Positions 62,946-64,000 of a stretch of 64,000 nt of DNA are shown here, one piece after another. The stretch is taken from NCBI GenBank assembly GCA_963281255.1, contig OY725489.1, forward strand, positions 372,001-436,000. Reading direction: 5' to 3'. The translations under genes were made by a program, and so were the position numbers. The DNA is from Aphrocallistes beatrix (Eukaryota; Porifera; Hexactinellida; Sceptrulophora; Aphrocallistidae). The notes under the pieces are model-generated. The model was not told the DNA's origin. It worked only from the letters and a program-made list of their open reading frames with translations, and searched no databases. Position 1 is the stretch's first letter. The number at the start of each line of letters is the position of its first letter.

Positions 62946-62993
<48 letters not shown>
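62946..62993. repeat. (AAC)n microsatellite, expanded relative to unit 1
   Basis: About 16 AAC units here; the same site in unit 1 (57103-57130) has about six to eight, with ATA interruptions. It lies 3' of the OGFr stop. Confidence 0.9.
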
Positions 62994-63021
62994 CATTATA
63001 AGCTAATCACATTCTCAGCGC

Positions 63022-63694
63022 CTAAAAGAAAAACTTGGTCAATTCTCTCCTTACAATTCCGCCTTTTTTAGCGATATCTGCTTGAACGAAACTATCAGCT
63101 GTTTCGTAGAAACTTTTCCTCGCATCAAAATCCTTAATCACTTTTCCCCAGTAAGACAAACAGCTCTTCAACGTGTTCGTTAATTGTTTTTCCTCAAAAA
63201 TCTCAGAAAGTACAAACAAACAAAACGGTGCTTGATACTTCTCAAGTCCAAATTCCCCAAGGCATTTCAGTATCCTAGTGATCCTAAGGTAGTTATGGAA
63301 TGAGCTATTGAGTAATGAGTACTGCTGCTTTTGATTCTTATCAGAACGCGCGATTTCTCCTGATTCCTTACCAACCAATTTCATCCCAAAGAAATCCAGC
63401 ATCAACTCGTAGCTACGTATAAGCCTATCTTTCAGTTTCTCGTCTTGTCTTAACTTATTTATTTCGTGTTTCTGTAAAGGATGTGCTCTATTGTTCAAAC
63501 CTTGTTCTTGTATTGGGAATAACCACTGAATGTAGCCGTGATGCTGTTCTAGCCCATCATAATCCCCGAACCAATATTCGTTGATGTTGTCTATAAAATC
63601 GCCGTTTGGTTGAGATTTAATTTGGTTCAGGTAAAATTCTAAATTTAGATTCAGCGCAGAGTTATCTTCAGCTTTAGGATAGCCATCCAAATAC
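63022..63694 (-). CDS. OGFr-domain protein, copy 2, second exon only
   Basis: A 673-base exon identical in length and acceptor position (CTATTTTTAG) to exon 2 of copy 1, intact to its stop. It retains LEQHHGYIQWLFPIQEQ, NRAHPLQKHEI and LRITRILKCLGEFGLE, with about 20 amino-acid differences including NYDWLEQ changed to DYDGLEQ. The loss of that Trp alters a strongly conserved position and may affect folding. The first exon should lie just beyond 64000. Confidence 0.82.
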
Positions 63695-64000
63695 CTAAAA
63701 ATAGAAAAAATAAAAGGGACGATATGGGAGTGACAGCGGTCTGTCATGAAGGAACTTACCCCCGAAGTAAAGTGTCCGGGGGGCAACTTATTTCGAAGTA
63801 AGTTGCCCCCTTGGGGACACTTTACTTTGGGGGCAAGTTACTCCGTGGATCGTGACAGGTGTTAAATGTACCTCAAGACTGCTCCTCCCAGTTCAGATAT
63901 CTCCACAGACGTATGACACTAGGGTGAGCAGTCTTCGGGTCTCCTAAATTCTGCTAATAATTTTAGATTCCCTCCAGATCCCATCCCGGAAATTAGTCAT

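Larger units (their letters stand above)
59059..64000. repeat. Tandem duplication unit 2, interrupted by a transposon
   Basis: 59059-59152 matches 56141-56235, then a transposon (59153-62080), then 62081-64000 continues the match from the same point in unit 1. The unit runs off the window. Confidence 0.82.

Overview
The window is nuclear DNA from a multicellular animal. Genes have short spliceosomal introns (GT-AG plus two apparent GC-AG) and use the standard code. The content is typically metazoan: Deltex, MgcRacGAP, class F-like 7TM receptor, SERCA, myosin regulatory light chain, death-effector-like proteins and OGFr domains. Extreme compactness, an AT-rich background and a class F receptor without a cysteine-rich domain fit an early-branching lineage such as a sponge, but I cannot fix the species from sequence alone.

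Layout. 1-9.7 kb: tandem myosin regulatory light chain genes, then a nine-exon NACHT-WD40 gene with a complete Ig-domain receptor gene inside one intron on the same strand. 9.9-17.3 kb: class F-like receptor, NPC2-like secreted protein, a foldback and a nested-MITE zone, Deltex, and an MPLKIP/TTDN1-like gene. 17.4-25.5 kb: TACO1, a mitochondrial translation activator, whose fourth intron (about 5.8 kb) contains four whole genes (METTL18, LYRM1 on the opposite strand, two death-effector-like genes) and several MITEs. 25.6-28.3 kb: kynurenine aminotransferase. 28.4-36.7 kb: a duplicated NHL-repeat gene, second copy frameshifted, with a decayed transposon carrying DDE-like and OTU-like coding between the copies. 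37.5-41.2 kb: RACGAP1 and GatC. 43.3 kb: ArfGAP-C2 protein on the plus strand. 46.7-54.1 kb: ten-exon SERCA calcium pump with several introns full of MITEs. 56-64 kb: tandem duplication of an OGFr-domain gene, the second unit split by a nested hAT transposon complex.

Twenty of 22 host genes lie on the minus strand, often with only 82-301 bases between one stop codon and the next start codon. Many start codons lie 0-15 bases after a 3' splice-site-like sequence with no visible upstream exon. Together these suggest, without proving, operon-like transcription with spliced-leader addition, or else ultra-short promoters with leader introns. TACO1, LYRM1, GatC and probably the aminotransferase are mitochondrial. 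Exon joins were built by hand from splice signals, reading phase and recalled family sequence; the closing reading phases of MRLC-A, NACHT-WD, class F, TACO1, KYAT, RACGAP1, SERCA and OGFr support them.
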